Below, piece after piece: positions 1 to 8,919 of a DNA stretch of 56,580 bases; positions within the stretch are counted from its first letter, which is position 1, and every line of letters starts with the position of its first letter. The stretch spans positions 1-56,580 of the forward strand of contig NZ_JAAEDM010000023.1 of the NCBI RefSeq assembly GCF_018129065.1. Direction: 5' to 3'. The notes beneath the pieces were generated by a model. The model was given only the letters and a program-made list of their open reading frames with translations. It was not told the origin of the DNA and ran no database searches. The DNA comes from Neoroseomonas soli. Lineage in GTDB: Bacteria > Pseudomonadota > Alphaproteobacteria > Acetobacterales > Acetobacteraceae. The position numbers and the translations under genes were made by a program.

Positions 1-2
1 CG

Positions 3-668
3 CTCGACGGCGCGGCCGGCCCGGTCACCGCGCCGGTCGCCATCGGCGGCACGGCCTGGGGGCCGTGGCAGCGCATCTGCCGCGAACAGACCCTGCGGCC
101 CGGCCGGCCGCCGCAGCGCGATTGCCTGACCGTGGCGGAGGCCCGGCCGGAGGCTGGCGGCATGCGCCTCCTCCTGCAGCAGGAAGCGACGGGGCTGCGA
201 ATTTCCGCGCTCCGGACGGCCGAGGGGCGCATCGCGGAATTCGCGGCCGTGCGGACCGATGGTTCCGCCGAACCGCCCGATCCGGCGCGCGACGGCTTGG
301 TCGCGTCCTGGCGGGACCAGTTCGCGACGCTGAGCCTCGAGCGTCGGCGCATTCCGGCGCGCGAGATCTTCGAAATGCCGATGCGCGGTTCGGCGCGGGG
401 CATGCGGTGTCGCGCGGAAAGCACGGCGGCAATCCGTGGCCGTGCCGTCGTGGTGCTGATCTGCGGCGTCGAGCTTGCGGGCACCATGGGAAGCGACGCC
501 GCTCCCATGGAGGTCCAGATCTCCGTACGCATGGCGGTGGATACCAACACCGGCATGTTGGTCGCGCAATCCTACGCGACCCGGATCGAGCGCTTCGCCG
601 TAGCAGCGGACGGGCGACGCCGATCGATTGGGGTGGTGGTCACGCCGACGCGCGTGACGCTGGAATGA
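3..668 (+). CDS. hypothetical protein, 5' end cut by window edge
   Basis: The reading frame is open from the first bases of the window to a TGA ending at 668, so the true start lies upstream; a GTG at 132 is an internal alternative. The visible 221 residues have strong third-position GC bias. They include a Cys pair (near residues 26 and 42) and a C-terminal half rich in beta-type sequence. There is no recognisable catalytic motif. A neutral possibility is an exported or periplasmic protein, but the N-terminus that would show a signal peptide is missing. I do not recognise the family. Confidence 0.6.
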   Translation, partial: LDGAAGPVTAPVAIGGTAWGPWQRICREQTLRPGRPPQRDCLTVAEARPEAGGMRLLLQQEATGLRISALRTAEGRIAEFAAVRTDGSAEPPDPARDGLVASWRDQFATLSLERRRIPAREIFEMPMRGSARGMRCRAESTAAIRGRAVVVLICGVELAGTMGSDAAPMEVQISVRMAVDTNTGMLVAQSYATRIERFAVAADGRRRSIGVVVTPTRVTLE

Positions 669-676
669 AACCCCAG

Positions 677-703
677 ATGGCCAAGGGTTTGACCTTTGGC
701 CAT
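677..703. terminator. hairpin between convergent genes
   Basis: Arms ATGGCCAAGGG and CCTTTGGCCAT can pair at 10 of 11 positions around a 5-base loop, between the stop at 668 (+) and the stop at 751 (-). There is no T-run, so it may act as a bidirectional transcript-end or RNA-stability hairpin. Confidence 0.5.
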
Positions 704-750
704 CCGGCGTGACGCGGCGCACGGGGCCATACCCCGCGCGCCGCGGCGCG

Positions 751-1452
751 CTACTTGCGCGAGGCCTCGTAGCGCGCCTTGGTTTCCGCATTCGGCGGAT
801 AGAGGCCGGGCAGGGGGACGCCGCGCTCGACTTCCGTCATGATCCAGGCCTCGAGGCGTTCCTGTTCGACCGCGGCTTCCACCACGGCGTCGAGCATCGC
901 CTGTGGGATGACCACGGCGCCGTCGGCATCGGCGACGATGATGTCGCCGGGGATCACGGTGACGCCGCCGCAGCCGATCGTCTCCTGCCAGCCGACGAAG
1001 TTCAGCGCGGCGACCGAGGCCGGGGCGACATAGCCCTGGCAGAAGACCGGCAGGCCGGTGCCGATCACGCCGGCGCCGTCGCGCACCATCCCGTCCGTGA
1101 CCAGCCCGGCCACGCCCTTCTTCGCCATGCGGGCGCAGAGGATGTCCCCGAAGATGCCGGCCGCGGTGTTGCCCATGGCGTCCGCCACGGCGACGCAGCC
1201 TTCGGGCATGTCCTCGATCGCTGCGCGGGTGGAGCGGGGGGAGGACCAGGAATCGACGGTCGCCAGGTCCTCGCGCGTCGGGGTGAAGCGAAGCGTGAAG
1301 GCGGGGCCGACGATGCGCTTCGTGTTGCCCGGCACGATCGGGCGCGAGCCGGCGATGTAGCAGAACCGTACGCCCTTCTTGAGCAGCACGGTCGTCAGCG
1401 TAGCGGTCGTGACGCCCTCGAGGGCGGTCTTCTGGGCGGCGGTCAGGGTCAT
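751..1452 (-). CDS. RraA-family protein (HMG/CHA aldolase-like)
   Basis: This 233-residue protein belongs to the RraA/4-hydroxy-4-methyl-2-oxoglutarate aldolase family. Visible family features are the GNTAAGIFGDILCARMAKKGVAGLVTDG region, with the conserved G-D and the following D-G-x-x-R-D (DGMVRDG), and the C-terminal DGAVVIPQ. Such enzymes cleave 4-carboxy-4-hydroxy-2-oxoadipate or related oxoacids with a divalent metal, or act as oxaloacetate decarboxylases; RNase E regulation applies to only a few members. The start at 1452 is chosen because GGAGAGGA lies just upstream; a longer frame upstream has no such support. The gene stands alone, convergent with the gene ending at 668. Confidence 0.8.
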   Translation of the reverse strand: MTLTAAQKTALEGVTTATLTTVLLKKGVRFCYIAGSRPIVPGNTKRIVGPAFTLRFTPTREDLATVDSWSSPRSTRAAIEDMPEGCVAVADAMGNTAAGIFGDILCARMAKKGVAGLVTDGMVRDGAGVIGTGLPVFCQGYVAPASVAALNFVGWQETIGCGGVTVIPGDIIVADADGAVVIPQAMLDAVVEAAVEQERLEAWIMTEVERGVPLPGLYPPNAETKARYEASRK

Positions 1453-1643
1453 CGTGTCCTCTCCATGCGCAGGTGCGAGTGCATCGCAGGGGCCGGGTAA
1501 ACGGGCAAGGGGGCAAGCCGGCGCCGCGCCGGCGGCCTCGGCGTCAGCGGGCATGCGCCACGGTTTCCGGTTGCCTGCCCGCGCCTGGCGCCGGCAACAT
1601 TCGGGCGGAGGGCAGCAATCGGGCAACAGGGAGACCGGGATCG

Positions 1644-1970
1644 ATGCAGATCAAGGTTGTCGTGGACGGCACGCTGTCAGAAACCATGGAGTTCCCGGAG
1701 ACGATCCTGGCGGCGCCGGAGCCGCGCTGCCTCCTCTCGACGCGGGATCTCCTGCATTACGTGCCGGAATACCTCTGGAGCCTGCTCAACGACGCGACGA
1801 AGCCGCGCGCGGAACGGGAAGGCTGTGCGAAGCGGCGCATCGCCGAGCGTCTGATGGTCGGCGGGCAGGTGACCGAATCGACCATCCACGACGATCGCTA
1901 CGACCTCAGCGTCCGGACTGCCACCGGGCACGGCGTCGGGATCGGCTTCTACGGCCGGCCGCTTCCCTGA
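1644..1970 (+). CDS. small hypothetical protein
   Basis: This 108-residue soluble protein begins MQIKVVVDGTLSE, with AACAGGGAGA upstream as a plausible ribosome site. It has no Cys pairs, membrane segment or recognised motif. The centre is charged (RAEREGCAKRRIAERL), and the C-terminal half looks beta-rich. The start is preferred over in-frame upstream codons because those overlap the 5' end of the aldolase gene on the other strand. The function is unknown. Confidence 0.55.
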   Translation: MQIKVVVDGTLSETMEFPETILAAPEPRCLLSTRDLLHYVPEYLWSLLNDATKPRAEREGCAKRRIAERLMVGGQVTESTIHDDRYDLSVRTATGHGVGIGFYGRPLP

Positions 1971-2005
1971 CGCCGGCGCGGCGGGCGCGTCAATCCGGGC
2001 AGGCG

Positions 2006-3559
2006 TCAGCCAAACCAGTCGAGCGATGCCTCCGCCGCGGCCCGCCCCAGCAGCGTTACCGAAATCCCGCCGAAGGACATCGCCACCGCCCCTTCGACAT
2101 CCGCGGCGGAGGCGACCAGCCCCGCCGCCAGGGCGGGCGTCGCAACATGCAGCAGGTCCTGCTCGGGCGCTTCCACGTAGCGGATGCTCAGGCTGTCCAG
2201 CGGCACGGAGAGGATCACGCCGCCGAACGCGGCATGATCCTCGATCTCGATGTGGTCGGCGGGCAGCATGCCGGCCAGGCCCAGGCCGAGGTCCACGCGC
2301 TCGGCGTCGTATTCGAACCCGAAGGTCTGCAGCAGGTCCCCGTCGCGGTAGGTGCGGACCTGGCCAATGGTGCCCGAGTGCTTGAGGACGACGCCGCCCT
2401 CCACCACGAAGGCGCGGCCGTCGGGGTCGGAAATGCCGAGCGTCCCGGTCGGCGCGCGGATCGATCCGCCCTCGCGCACCGTGACGGCGTTGAAGCCGGT
2501 GAACTCCCCGGTGTCGGGGTCGTGCACGGCGCCCCAGGCGAGGCCGCCGTATGCCTCCGGGATCGGGGTGCCGGGCTCGAGCTCGTCGAAGGTCAGGGAG
2601 ACGCTGCGCGAAGAAGGACGGAAATCGGTGATGGTCGCGGCATCGCCCGGCCGCAGCACGAAGACGTCGTCGCCGGCACCGCCGGTCAGCGTGTCGTCCC
2701 CGGTGCCGCCGGCCAGCGTGTCGTTGCCGGTGCCCCCGCGCAGCAGGTCGGCGCCCGTCCCGCCGCCGAGCCGGTCCGCCCCGCCGCCGCCGATCAGCGT
2801 ATCCGCCCCGTCGCCGCCGTAGAGCGCATCCGCACCCGGGTCGACGTCCGGCGCGCCGGGGCCGGAGATCACGCCACCGACCAACAGGTCGTCCCCCGCC
2901 CCGCCCGAGAGGGTGTCGGCGCCGGCGCCGCCGAACATCGCGTCTCCTTCGGTTCCGCCCAGGCCGCTGTCGTCGCCGGCATCGCCGTGCAGCGTGTCGC
3001 GCCCCGCACCGCCGACGAGGAGGTCTGCGCCCGCGCCGCCGCGCCCGAGGTCGTCCCCGTCGCCGCCCGTCAGCGTGTCGGCGTCGGCGCCGCCCTCGAG
3101 GACATCCGCGCCGCTGCCGCCGAGCAGCAGGTCGCGGCCCTCGTCGCCGAAGAGGGAGTCGTTGCCCTCGCCGCCCAGCAGCGTGTCGTCGCCGGTGCCA
3201 CCCCGCACCAGGTCCCGGTCGGCGGCACCGAGGAGCAGGTCGTTGCCGTCCCCGCCGCCGAGCGTGTCGTTCCCCGCGCCGCCCAGCAGGGTGTCGTTGC
3301 CGGCTTCCTCGCCCGGATTGGCTTCCCCGGCCGGGACGGGGCGGTAGCCGGTCCAGCCGATCACGTCGTCGCCGGCGCCGCCGACGAGCAGGTCGTCGCC
3401 ATCGCCGCCGCGCAGGTCATCTGAATCCGTATAGCCGAGCAGCGTGTCGTCGCCTGTGGATCCGAGCAGCACATCCCGTCGTGCCGTTCCGTCGCGCCGG
3501 AGGCCGGTCGTGGCGGCAGCAGGCCCCGCGGACAGGAGGGCGGGCATTGCACTGCTCAT
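2006..3559 (-). CDS. RTX (hemolysin-type calcium-binding) repeat protein
   Basis: This 517-residue protein has about 27 nonapeptides of the GGxGxDxLx type, from about residue 30 to 300. They are interrupted twice, by an insert around GEANPGEEAG and one around GAPDVDPGAD. Such repeats form a calcium-binding parallel beta-roll, typical of proteins exported by type I secretion. The last 215 residues (from DVFVLRPGDAATITDF) are non-repetitive and end ...SLDWFG; this region may carry the secretion signal. There is no N-terminal signal peptide, as expected for type I export. GGGGAGAG precedes the start at 3559. No protease or lipase motif was found, so it could be an adhesin or surface protein. No transporter genes lie next to it. 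Confidence 0.85.
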   Translation of the reverse strand: MSSAMPALLSAGPAAATTGLRRDGTARRDVLLGSTGDDTLLGYTDSDDLRGGDGDDLLVGGAGDDVIGWTGYRPVPAGEANPGEEAGNDTLLGGAGNDTLGGGDGNDLLLGAADRDLVRGGTGDDTLLGGEGNDSLFGDEGRDLLLGGSGADVLEGGADADTLTGGDGDDLGRGGAGADLLVGGAGRDTLHGDAGDDSGLGGTEGDAMFGGAGADTLSGGAGDDLLVGGVISGPGAPDVDPGADALYGGDGADTLIGGGGADRLGGGTGADLLRGGTGNDTLAGGTGDDTLTGGAGDDVFVLRPGDAATITDFRPSSRSVSLTFDELEPGTPIPEAYGGLAWGAVHDPDTGEFTGFNAVTVREGGSIRAPTGTLGISDPDGRAFVVEGGVVLKHSGTIGQVRTYRDGDLLQTFGFEYDAERVDLGLGLAGMLPADHIEIEDHAAFGGVILSVPLDSLSIRYVEAPEQDLLHVATPALAAGLVASAADVEGAVAMSFGGISVTLLGRAAAEASLDWFG

Positions 3560-3763
3560 TTGATGTTCTCTCCCCGGCTTGATCGGGAGGACATCACGGG
3601 CGCAGCGCGGTGTCACCCTTTACGTCGCGACGACCTCCGGCCCCAGCGGGGCGGGCGAGCCCGTGCCCCACCGCGCTGATCGGCAGCGGTACGACCGCGA
3701 TCGCGCCAAGACGTCCCGCCCCTGGCAAGGGCCCGATTGGGAATGGCAGCTCTGGCCCTTATC

Positions 3764-3791
3764 CGGGAATGCGCCATCCGGCGCATTCCCG
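3764..3791. repeat. perfect 12-bp stem hairpin
   Basis: CGGGAATGCGCC pairs perfectly with GGCGCATTCCCG across a 4-base loop, in gene-free DNA next to the glycosyltransferase remnant. It could be a small dispersed repeat (REP-like) or a transcript-end hairpin. Confidence 0.55.
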
Positions 3792-3818
3792 AACGCTCCC
3801 TGACCAGGGCCGATGCCG

Positions 3819-3947
3819 GACGGTCTCGTAGTCAGCGCCGGCAGTTGCCGCCGCCGCTGCGGCCGCGCGGCGATGGAACTCGTCCAGGCACGCCGCCTCA
3901 TTGAAGCACGGCGCGACGATCGAGAGGGCGGGCCTGACCGGCGCCAT
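3819..3947 (-). pseudogene. remnant of a family 2 glycosyltransferase N-terminus
   Basis: Read on the minus strand from ATG at 3947, the first 43 codons give a family-2 glycosyltransferase start of the dolichol-phosphate-mannose-synthase type: MAPVRPALSIVAPCFNEAA, then LDEFHRR and GADYETV. The similarity stops at about 3819, where the expected continuation to the D-x-D region is replaced by the hairpin region. It is therefore a broken 5' fragment, not a working enzyme. The 435 bases between the RTX gene and the CoA-transferase gene hold only this remnant and the hairpin. Confidence 0.6.
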
Positions 3948-3994
3948 GGTGGTCGGCTTGACTGTGGCTCAGTGCCGCGCCGCGCGGTCCTTCC

Positions 3995-4648
<654 letters not shown>

Positions 4649-4659
4649 GTGCGCTCTCC

Positions 4660-5397
4660 TCAGGCCTGGGATTCGGCGCCGGCGGCCGCGGCGGCCGGAT
4701 GCTTGCGCACGGTGCGCTGCTCGATCCGCTTCTCGTAGCCCTGCGGGCAGACGATCATGCGCTTCACGAAGATGCCGGGCGTGTGGATCTGGTCGGCGTC
4801 GATCTCGCCGGGGCGGACCAGGTGCTCGACCTGCGCCACCGTGACCTTCGCCGCGGTCGCCATCATCGGATTGAAGTTCCGCGCCGTCTTCCGATAGACG
4901 AGGTTGCCCTCGGCATCGCCCATGTAAGCATGCACGATGGCGAGGTCGGCGACGATGCCGCGCTCCATCACGTAGGTCTCGCCGTCGAATTCGCGGATTT
5001 CCTTGCCCTTCGCCACCTCGGTGCCGACGCCGGTCTTGGTGAAGAAGGCGGGGATGCCGGCGCCGCCGGCGCGGATGCGCTCGGCCAGCGTGCCCTGCGG
5101 GTTGAACTCGATCTCGAGCTCCCCGGCCAGGTACTGGCGGGCGAATTCGGCGTTCTCCCCGACATAGGAGGAGATCATCTTGCGGATCTGCCGCGTCTTC
5201 AGCAGCAGCCCGAGGCCGGCGTCGTCGATGCCGGCGTTGTTCGAGACGACCGTGAGGTCCTTCACCCCCGATTCGCGGATCGCCTCGATCAGCAGGGCGG
5301 GGATGCCGCAGAGGCCGAAGCCTCCCGAATGGATGACCATGCCGTCGCGCAGCACGCCCGCCAGCGCTGCCTTGGCGTCAGGATAGACCTTGCCCAT
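4660..5397 (-). CDS. scoA: 3-oxoacid CoA-transferase subunit A
   Basis: This 245-residue alpha subunit has the CoA-transferase N-terminal motif GGFGLCGIP (about residues 26-34), then [14 protein letters not shown] and [17 protein letters not shown], all typical of SCOT-like alpha subunits. Together with the next gene it moves CoA between succinyl-CoA and a 3-oxoacid. The ATG at 5397 is preferred to one at 5403 because GGGGA lies 7 bases upstream of the former and abuts the latter. It is the first gene of a two-gene operon transcribed away from the tRNA. Confidence 0.93.
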   Translation of the reverse strand: MGKVYPDAKAALAGVLRDGMVIHSGGFGLCGIPALLIEAIRESGVKDLTVVSNNAGIDDAGLGLLLKTRQIRKMISSYVGENAEFARQYLAGELEIEFNPQGTLAERIRAGGAGIPAFFTKTGVGTEVAKGKEIREFDGETYVMERGIVADLAIVHAYMGDAEGNLVYRKTARNFNPMMATAAKVTVAQVEHLVRPGEIDADQIHTPGIFVKRMIVCPQGYEKRIEQRTVRKHPAAAAAGAESQA

Positions 5398-5520
5398 GGA
5401 CATTCCCCGATCACGAACCGTGAGGCCTTCTCCCTACCGTTCCCTGCGCCGCGCCGAAAGGGGGCGATGCCCCCCTTGCGGGGTTTGGCGGCGGAGGTTA
5501 TACGGCGCGCCTCTTCCCGG

Positions 5521-5596
<76 letters not shown>

Positions 5597-5630
5597 CCCC
5601 CGCTTTCTTCAATTAGATCAGTAGGTTAGG

Positions 5631-5652
5631 GCCTGTTTCCACACAGGCTTTT
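5631..5652 (+). terminator. terminator after tRNA-Ala
   Basis: GCCTGT and ACAGGC form a 6-bp stem around TTCCAC, followed directly by TTTT. This is the shape of a short intrinsic terminator, 35 bases after the tRNA. Confidence 0.6.
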
Positions 5653-5949
5653 CCTGCATGCATGGCTGCCGGCCAGGCTGCCTTTCCAGGCCGACAATCC
5701 GACACAAGGACCCTCCCGCCACACCCAAGCAGGGCAAGGCAGCGGGTTCCGTCTCTACACTCCGCCACGCGCAATGGCCGCCGAGGCCCACGCAAGGGCG
5801 CATAGGTCAGGGCAGCAAGGTACGCCTGGGCCTTCGGCGAAGACGCCGCGCCGAGTTGCGAGGCCCGCAAGCCAGGCGGGTGCATCACGCCAGGCGCGTA
5901 CGGCCGCCCCGGGCCGCGATCCCGGGGACCGGCGTGCGTGCGATGCGCG
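5653..5949. other. gene-free stretch after tRNA-Ala
   Basis: I see no gene in this stretch. The open frames on both strands have poor codon character, no ribosome site and no recognisable motif. No duplicated tRNA 3' end or integrase was found, so it does not look like an integrated element. Confidence 0.4.
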
Positions 5950-7920
5950 TCAGATCGCCCGCGCCAGTTCGTGGCCCTGGTACACTGCCTCCAACGCCGT
6001 GCGCGGCGCCAGGCAGTCGCCGATGGGCTTCACCGGCACGCCGAGCGCCTTCAACTCCGCCAGCAGGCCATCATTCGCGATGCGGTGGCGCGCGACGACG
6101 AGGCCGGTGAAGCCCGGCAGATCCTCCACCTCTCCGGTGGAGACATCCTCCACGGACAGCCGCGCACCGTCCCAGCGGTGCACCTTGCGCAGCAGCGCAA
6201 GCCGCACCTTGCGTTCCCGCAACCGCTTCAGGTTGCCGAGCGTGCTGTAGATCGTCGTGCGCCAGGCGAAGGCCGCCGCCGGCGTGAACACCGTCACTGA
6301 CCTGCCGAGGTCGGCGAGATACTCGACCAGGCCCAGCGTGCTGAACTCACCCGTCAGGTCGTGGACCGCAATCGTCGTCCCGAGCCGCTCCGGCGCCTCG
6401 GTGGCTTCCTCGAGCGTCAGGCTCAGCCCGGCATCGGAGACGGGCGACGGCGCATTGACCGATCCGGTGGCGAGCACGACCTGGTCGGCGCCAAAGGCGG
6501 CGATCGCCTCGACGGTTGCGGTGCGGCCGGTTTCCACCTGGACGCCATGGCGCGCGAGCACCGCGGTCTGGGCCTCGACGAGGCGCAGGAATTCCCGCCG
6601 CTTCGGCACGCCCTCGAGCCAGGCGAGCTGACCGCCGAGCCTCGCTCCGGCCTCCCACAGCGTGACCCGATGGCCACGTGCCGCGGCGACGCCAGCAGCC
6701 TCGAGCCCGGCCGGACCGCCACCGACCACGAGCACGCGCTTCGGTTGCGCGGCGCGGTCGTGCGCCGGCTCCGCCCAGACGCCTTCCATGCCGGCCATGG
6801 GATTCACCAGGCAGCGGATCGGAACGTTCTTCTCCAGCATGCCGGCACAACCCTGGTTGCAGGCGATGCAGGGGCGGATCTCCTCCGCGCGCCCTTCGAG
6901 CGTCTTCCGCACCAGCGCGGGTTCCGCGATATGCGCGCGGGCCATGCCGATGGCGTCCGCATCCCCGGCGGCCAGCGTCGCTTCGGCCTGCGCGAGCGAG
7001 TCGAAGCGGCAGACGGCGAAGACCGGGGTATCGAAGCCCGCGCCTCGCAGCGTGGCACGGATGGCGCGCGGCAACTCGCGGAACGGCGCGACGTCGAAGG
7101 CCATGTCGGCGATCTGCGTCGCCAGCGAGTAGCTGCCGTGGTAGGCGGCGTGGGAGACGTTGACGAAATCGACCTTCACCGCCTGCGCCATGGCGGTGAC
7201 GACCTGCAGCATCTCGTCGAGATGGAGGCCGCCTTCGACATACTCGTCGCCGCTGACGCGGATGCCGAGGCAATAGTCGCGGCCCACCGCCTCCCGCACC
7301 GCGCGCAGCACGGCGAGCGGGAAGCGCATGCGGTTCTCGAGCGAGCCGCCGAATTCGTCCGTCCGCTGGTTGGAGAGCGGCGAGAGGAACTGCTGCAGCA
7401 GGTGCCCGTGCGCGATCTGCAGCTCGATCCCGTCGAACCCCGCGGCGACCAGGTTGCGCGCGGTGACGACGTGCCCCTCGGTGGCGGCCGCCATGTCCTC
7501 GAGGTCCATCGGGCGCGGCGGCGCGGCCGTCGTGGTCCAGGGAATGGCCGAGGCACCCCAGGACACCGTGCGCTCGAAGTCGCCGTCGATGTGCCGGCCG
7601 AGGTGGATGATCTGGCCGAGGATCTTCGCACCTTCCGCCTGCACGGCGGTGACGATGCGGCGGAAGGGTTCGATGCAGGCCGGATCGAAGCCGCAGACGG
7701 CGGGCGGGCGGCCAAGGGAGTTCCGGTGGACGCGGATGGACTCGAAGATGATGGCACCGACCCCGCCGCGCGCACGGGCGAGGTGGTAGTGCAGGTGCCG
7801 CTCGCTCGGCATGTGGTCGTGGCCGAAATTCGTGGTGTGCGCGGGGACCAGGATGCGGTTCCGGAAGGTCAGGCCACCGACCCGGAGCGGCTGTTGCACA
7901 TGGGGGAATTCGGCCGTCAT
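5950..7920 (-). CDS. NADH:flavin oxidoreductase, 2,4-dienoyl-CoA reductase / trimethylamine-dehydrogenase type
   Basis: This 656-residue three-domain enzyme has an N-terminal old-yellow-enzyme TIM barrel (about residues 8-340), with HTTNFG, the LQIAHGHLLQQFLSP active-site region and DEFGGSLENRMRF. It has 4Fe-4S ligands C-x2-C-x3-C-x11-C in CIACNQGC...RCLVNP (about 345-370). A C-terminal FAD/NAD(P) domain has VLVVGGGPAGLEAA. This is the build of FadH and of amine dehydrogenases or demethylases such as trimethylamine and stachydrine enzymes. It reduces an enoyl group or removes an N-methyl group. It is divergent from the GntR gene of cluster A and likely controlled with it. Its place in that pathway is inference. 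Confidence 0.85.
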   Translation of the reverse strand: MTAEFPHVQQPLRVGGLTFRNRILVPAHTTNFGHDHMPSERHLHYHLARARGGVGAIIFESIRVHRNSLGRPPAVCGFDPACIEPFRRIVTAVQAEGAKILGQIIHLGRHIDGDFERTVSWGASAIPWTTTAAPPRPMDLEDMAAATEGHVVTARNLVAAGFDGIELQIAHGHLLQQFLSPLSNQRTDEFGGSLENRMRFPLAVLRAVREAVGRDYCLGIRVSGDEYVEGGLHLDEMLQVVTAMAQAVKVDFVNVSHAAYHGSYSLATQIADMAFDVAPFRELPRAIRATLRGAGFDTPVFAVCRFDSLAQAEATLAAGDADAIGMARAHIAEPALVRKTLEGRAEEIRPCIACNQGCAGMLEKNVPIRCLVNPMAGMEGVWAEPAHDRAAQPKRVLVVGGGPAGLEAAGVAAARGHRVTLWEAGARLGGQLAWLEGVPKRREFLRLVEAQTAVLARHGVQVETGRTATVEAIAAFGADQVVLATGSVNAPSPVSDAGLSLTLEEATEAPERLGTTIAVHDLTGEFSTLGLVEYLADLGRSVTVFTPAAAFAWRTTIYSTLGNLKRLRERKVRLALLRKVHRWDGARLSVEDVSTGEVEDLPGFTGLVVARHRIANDGLLAELKALGVPVKPIGDCLAPRTALEAVYQGHELARAI

Positions 7921-8008
7921 CCTGTGTTCCCTTCGTTGTCCGTATCCGCCGGCAAGGCCGACCTTGCCCGAACCGGCCCGTTTCCCGGCAAGCCTGTATC
8001 AATTGACG

Positions 8009-8022
8009 GACAGAATGCTGTC
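8009..8022. promoter_or_regulatory. candidate GntR operator
   Basis: GACAG-AATG-CTGTC is a perfect inverted repeat in the gap between the divergent oxidoreductase and gntR genes. It is preceded by TTGACG at 8003, a possible -35 box for the rightward promoter. Placement suits autoregulation plus control of the divergent gene. Confidence 0.4.
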
Positions 8023-8088
8023 TCTGTAGCGTGACAAGCGTCAAGGATGCTGCGGCAGGCAGGCAAACCGGACGCCAGGGAGCAATGC

Positions 8089-8919
8089 GTGAGCGCCGCG
8101 ATCGAGCCCAACAAGGCCCGCCGCCTCTACCTCCTGCTGCGCGACCAGATCGCGAGCGGAAGGCTGGCCGACGGGGCGCGCCTGCCGGGCGAGCCGGCGC
8201 TCGCGGTCGAGCACGGCATCTCCCGCGTCACCGCGCGGCGCGCGATCGACCTGCTGGCGAACGAAGGCCTGGTGCGCCGGCGTCCCGGCTCCGGAACCTA
8301 TGTGCGCGGCCAGGCCGGGCCACGGCCGATGGTGGCCGATTTCGCCGACCTGTTGTCCGGGCTGATCCAGATGGGGCGGAGCACGGATGTCCGGCTCCTC
8401 GCCTTTGAATACGCGCGGGTCGCGCCGGGGATCGCCGAGGCCCTGGGACTCACGCCCGAGGAGCGCGTGCAGCGTTCCGTGCGCGTCCGCCTGCTCGATG
8501 GCGCGCCCTTCTCCTACCTCACCACGCATGTGCCGGAGCGGATCGGCCTGACCTACACGGAAGGCGAGCTTGCGGCGACGCCGCTGCTCGAACTGATGGA
8601 ACGCTCCGGTCTGTCGGCCGAGCGTGCAACGCAGGAGATCAGCGCGTCGCTCGCCGGCCCCGAAGTGGCCGACGCGTTGCAACTCGACGTCGGCTCGCCG
8701 CTCATTTCCATGACGCGCGTGGTCTATGATGCCTCGGGCCGCGGCATCGAGCATCTCCACGCGCTGTACCGGCCGGACCGCTACTCGTTTCGCATGGACC
8801 TCCTGCGTACCGGCGATGCCGGGGCGCGACGCTGGGCGCCCGCAGCGGAGGGTCCCGCCAAGCCAAGGCAGCAGGCCAGTTCCACGACTGCCGTCGTCGA
8901 CAGGAGAGGATCACGATGA
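8089..8919 (+). CDS. GntR-family regulator, HutC/UTRA type
   Basis: This 276-residue regulator has an N-terminal winged helix (YLLLRDQIASGRLADGARLP, then the HTH around HGISRVTARRAIDLL and the wing RRPGSGTYV) and a C-terminal UTRA ligand-binding domain. The GTG at 8089 is preferred because AGGGAG sits 6 bases upstream; an ATG at 8047 in the same frame lacks spacing for a ribosome site. Its stop overlaps the binding-protein start (ATGA at 8916). It therefore leads the transport/catabolic operon and probably responds to the imported compound or a breakdown product. Confidence 0.87.
   Translation: MSAAIEPNKARRLYLLLRDQIASGRLADGARLPGEPALAVEHGISRVTARRAIDLLANEGLVRRRPGSGTYVRGQAGPRPMVADFADLLSGLIQMGRSTDVRLLAFEYARVAPGIAEALGLTPEERVQRSVRVRLLDGAPFSYLTTHVPERIGLTYTEGELAATPLLELMERSGLSAERATQEISASLAGPEVADALQLDVGSPLISMTRVVYDASGRGIEHLHALYRPDRYSFRMDLLRTGDAGARRWAPAAEGPAKPRQQASSTTAVVDRRGSR

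Noticed and set aside
1379..3424. 681-codon open frame on the plus strand across the RTX gene
   Set aside because: It is the antisense shadow of the GC-rich repeats; it has no ribosome site and no family motifs, and the minus strand encodes clear RTX nonapeptides.
2640..3480. Regularly repeated DNA resembling a CRISPR or satellite array
   Set aside because: The period is 27 bases and in frame, with varying codons; it encodes calcium-binding nonapeptides rather than repeat-spacer units.
5653..5888. 91-codon minus-strand frame between the tRNA and the oxidoreductase gene
   Set aside because: Poor codon bias, no ribosome site and no motif; probably chance.
5597..5949. tRNA-Ala 3' flank as a genomic-island attachment site
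   Set aside because: No integrase and no repeated tRNA 3' end were found nearby; the clusters downstream share the codon character of the rest of the window.
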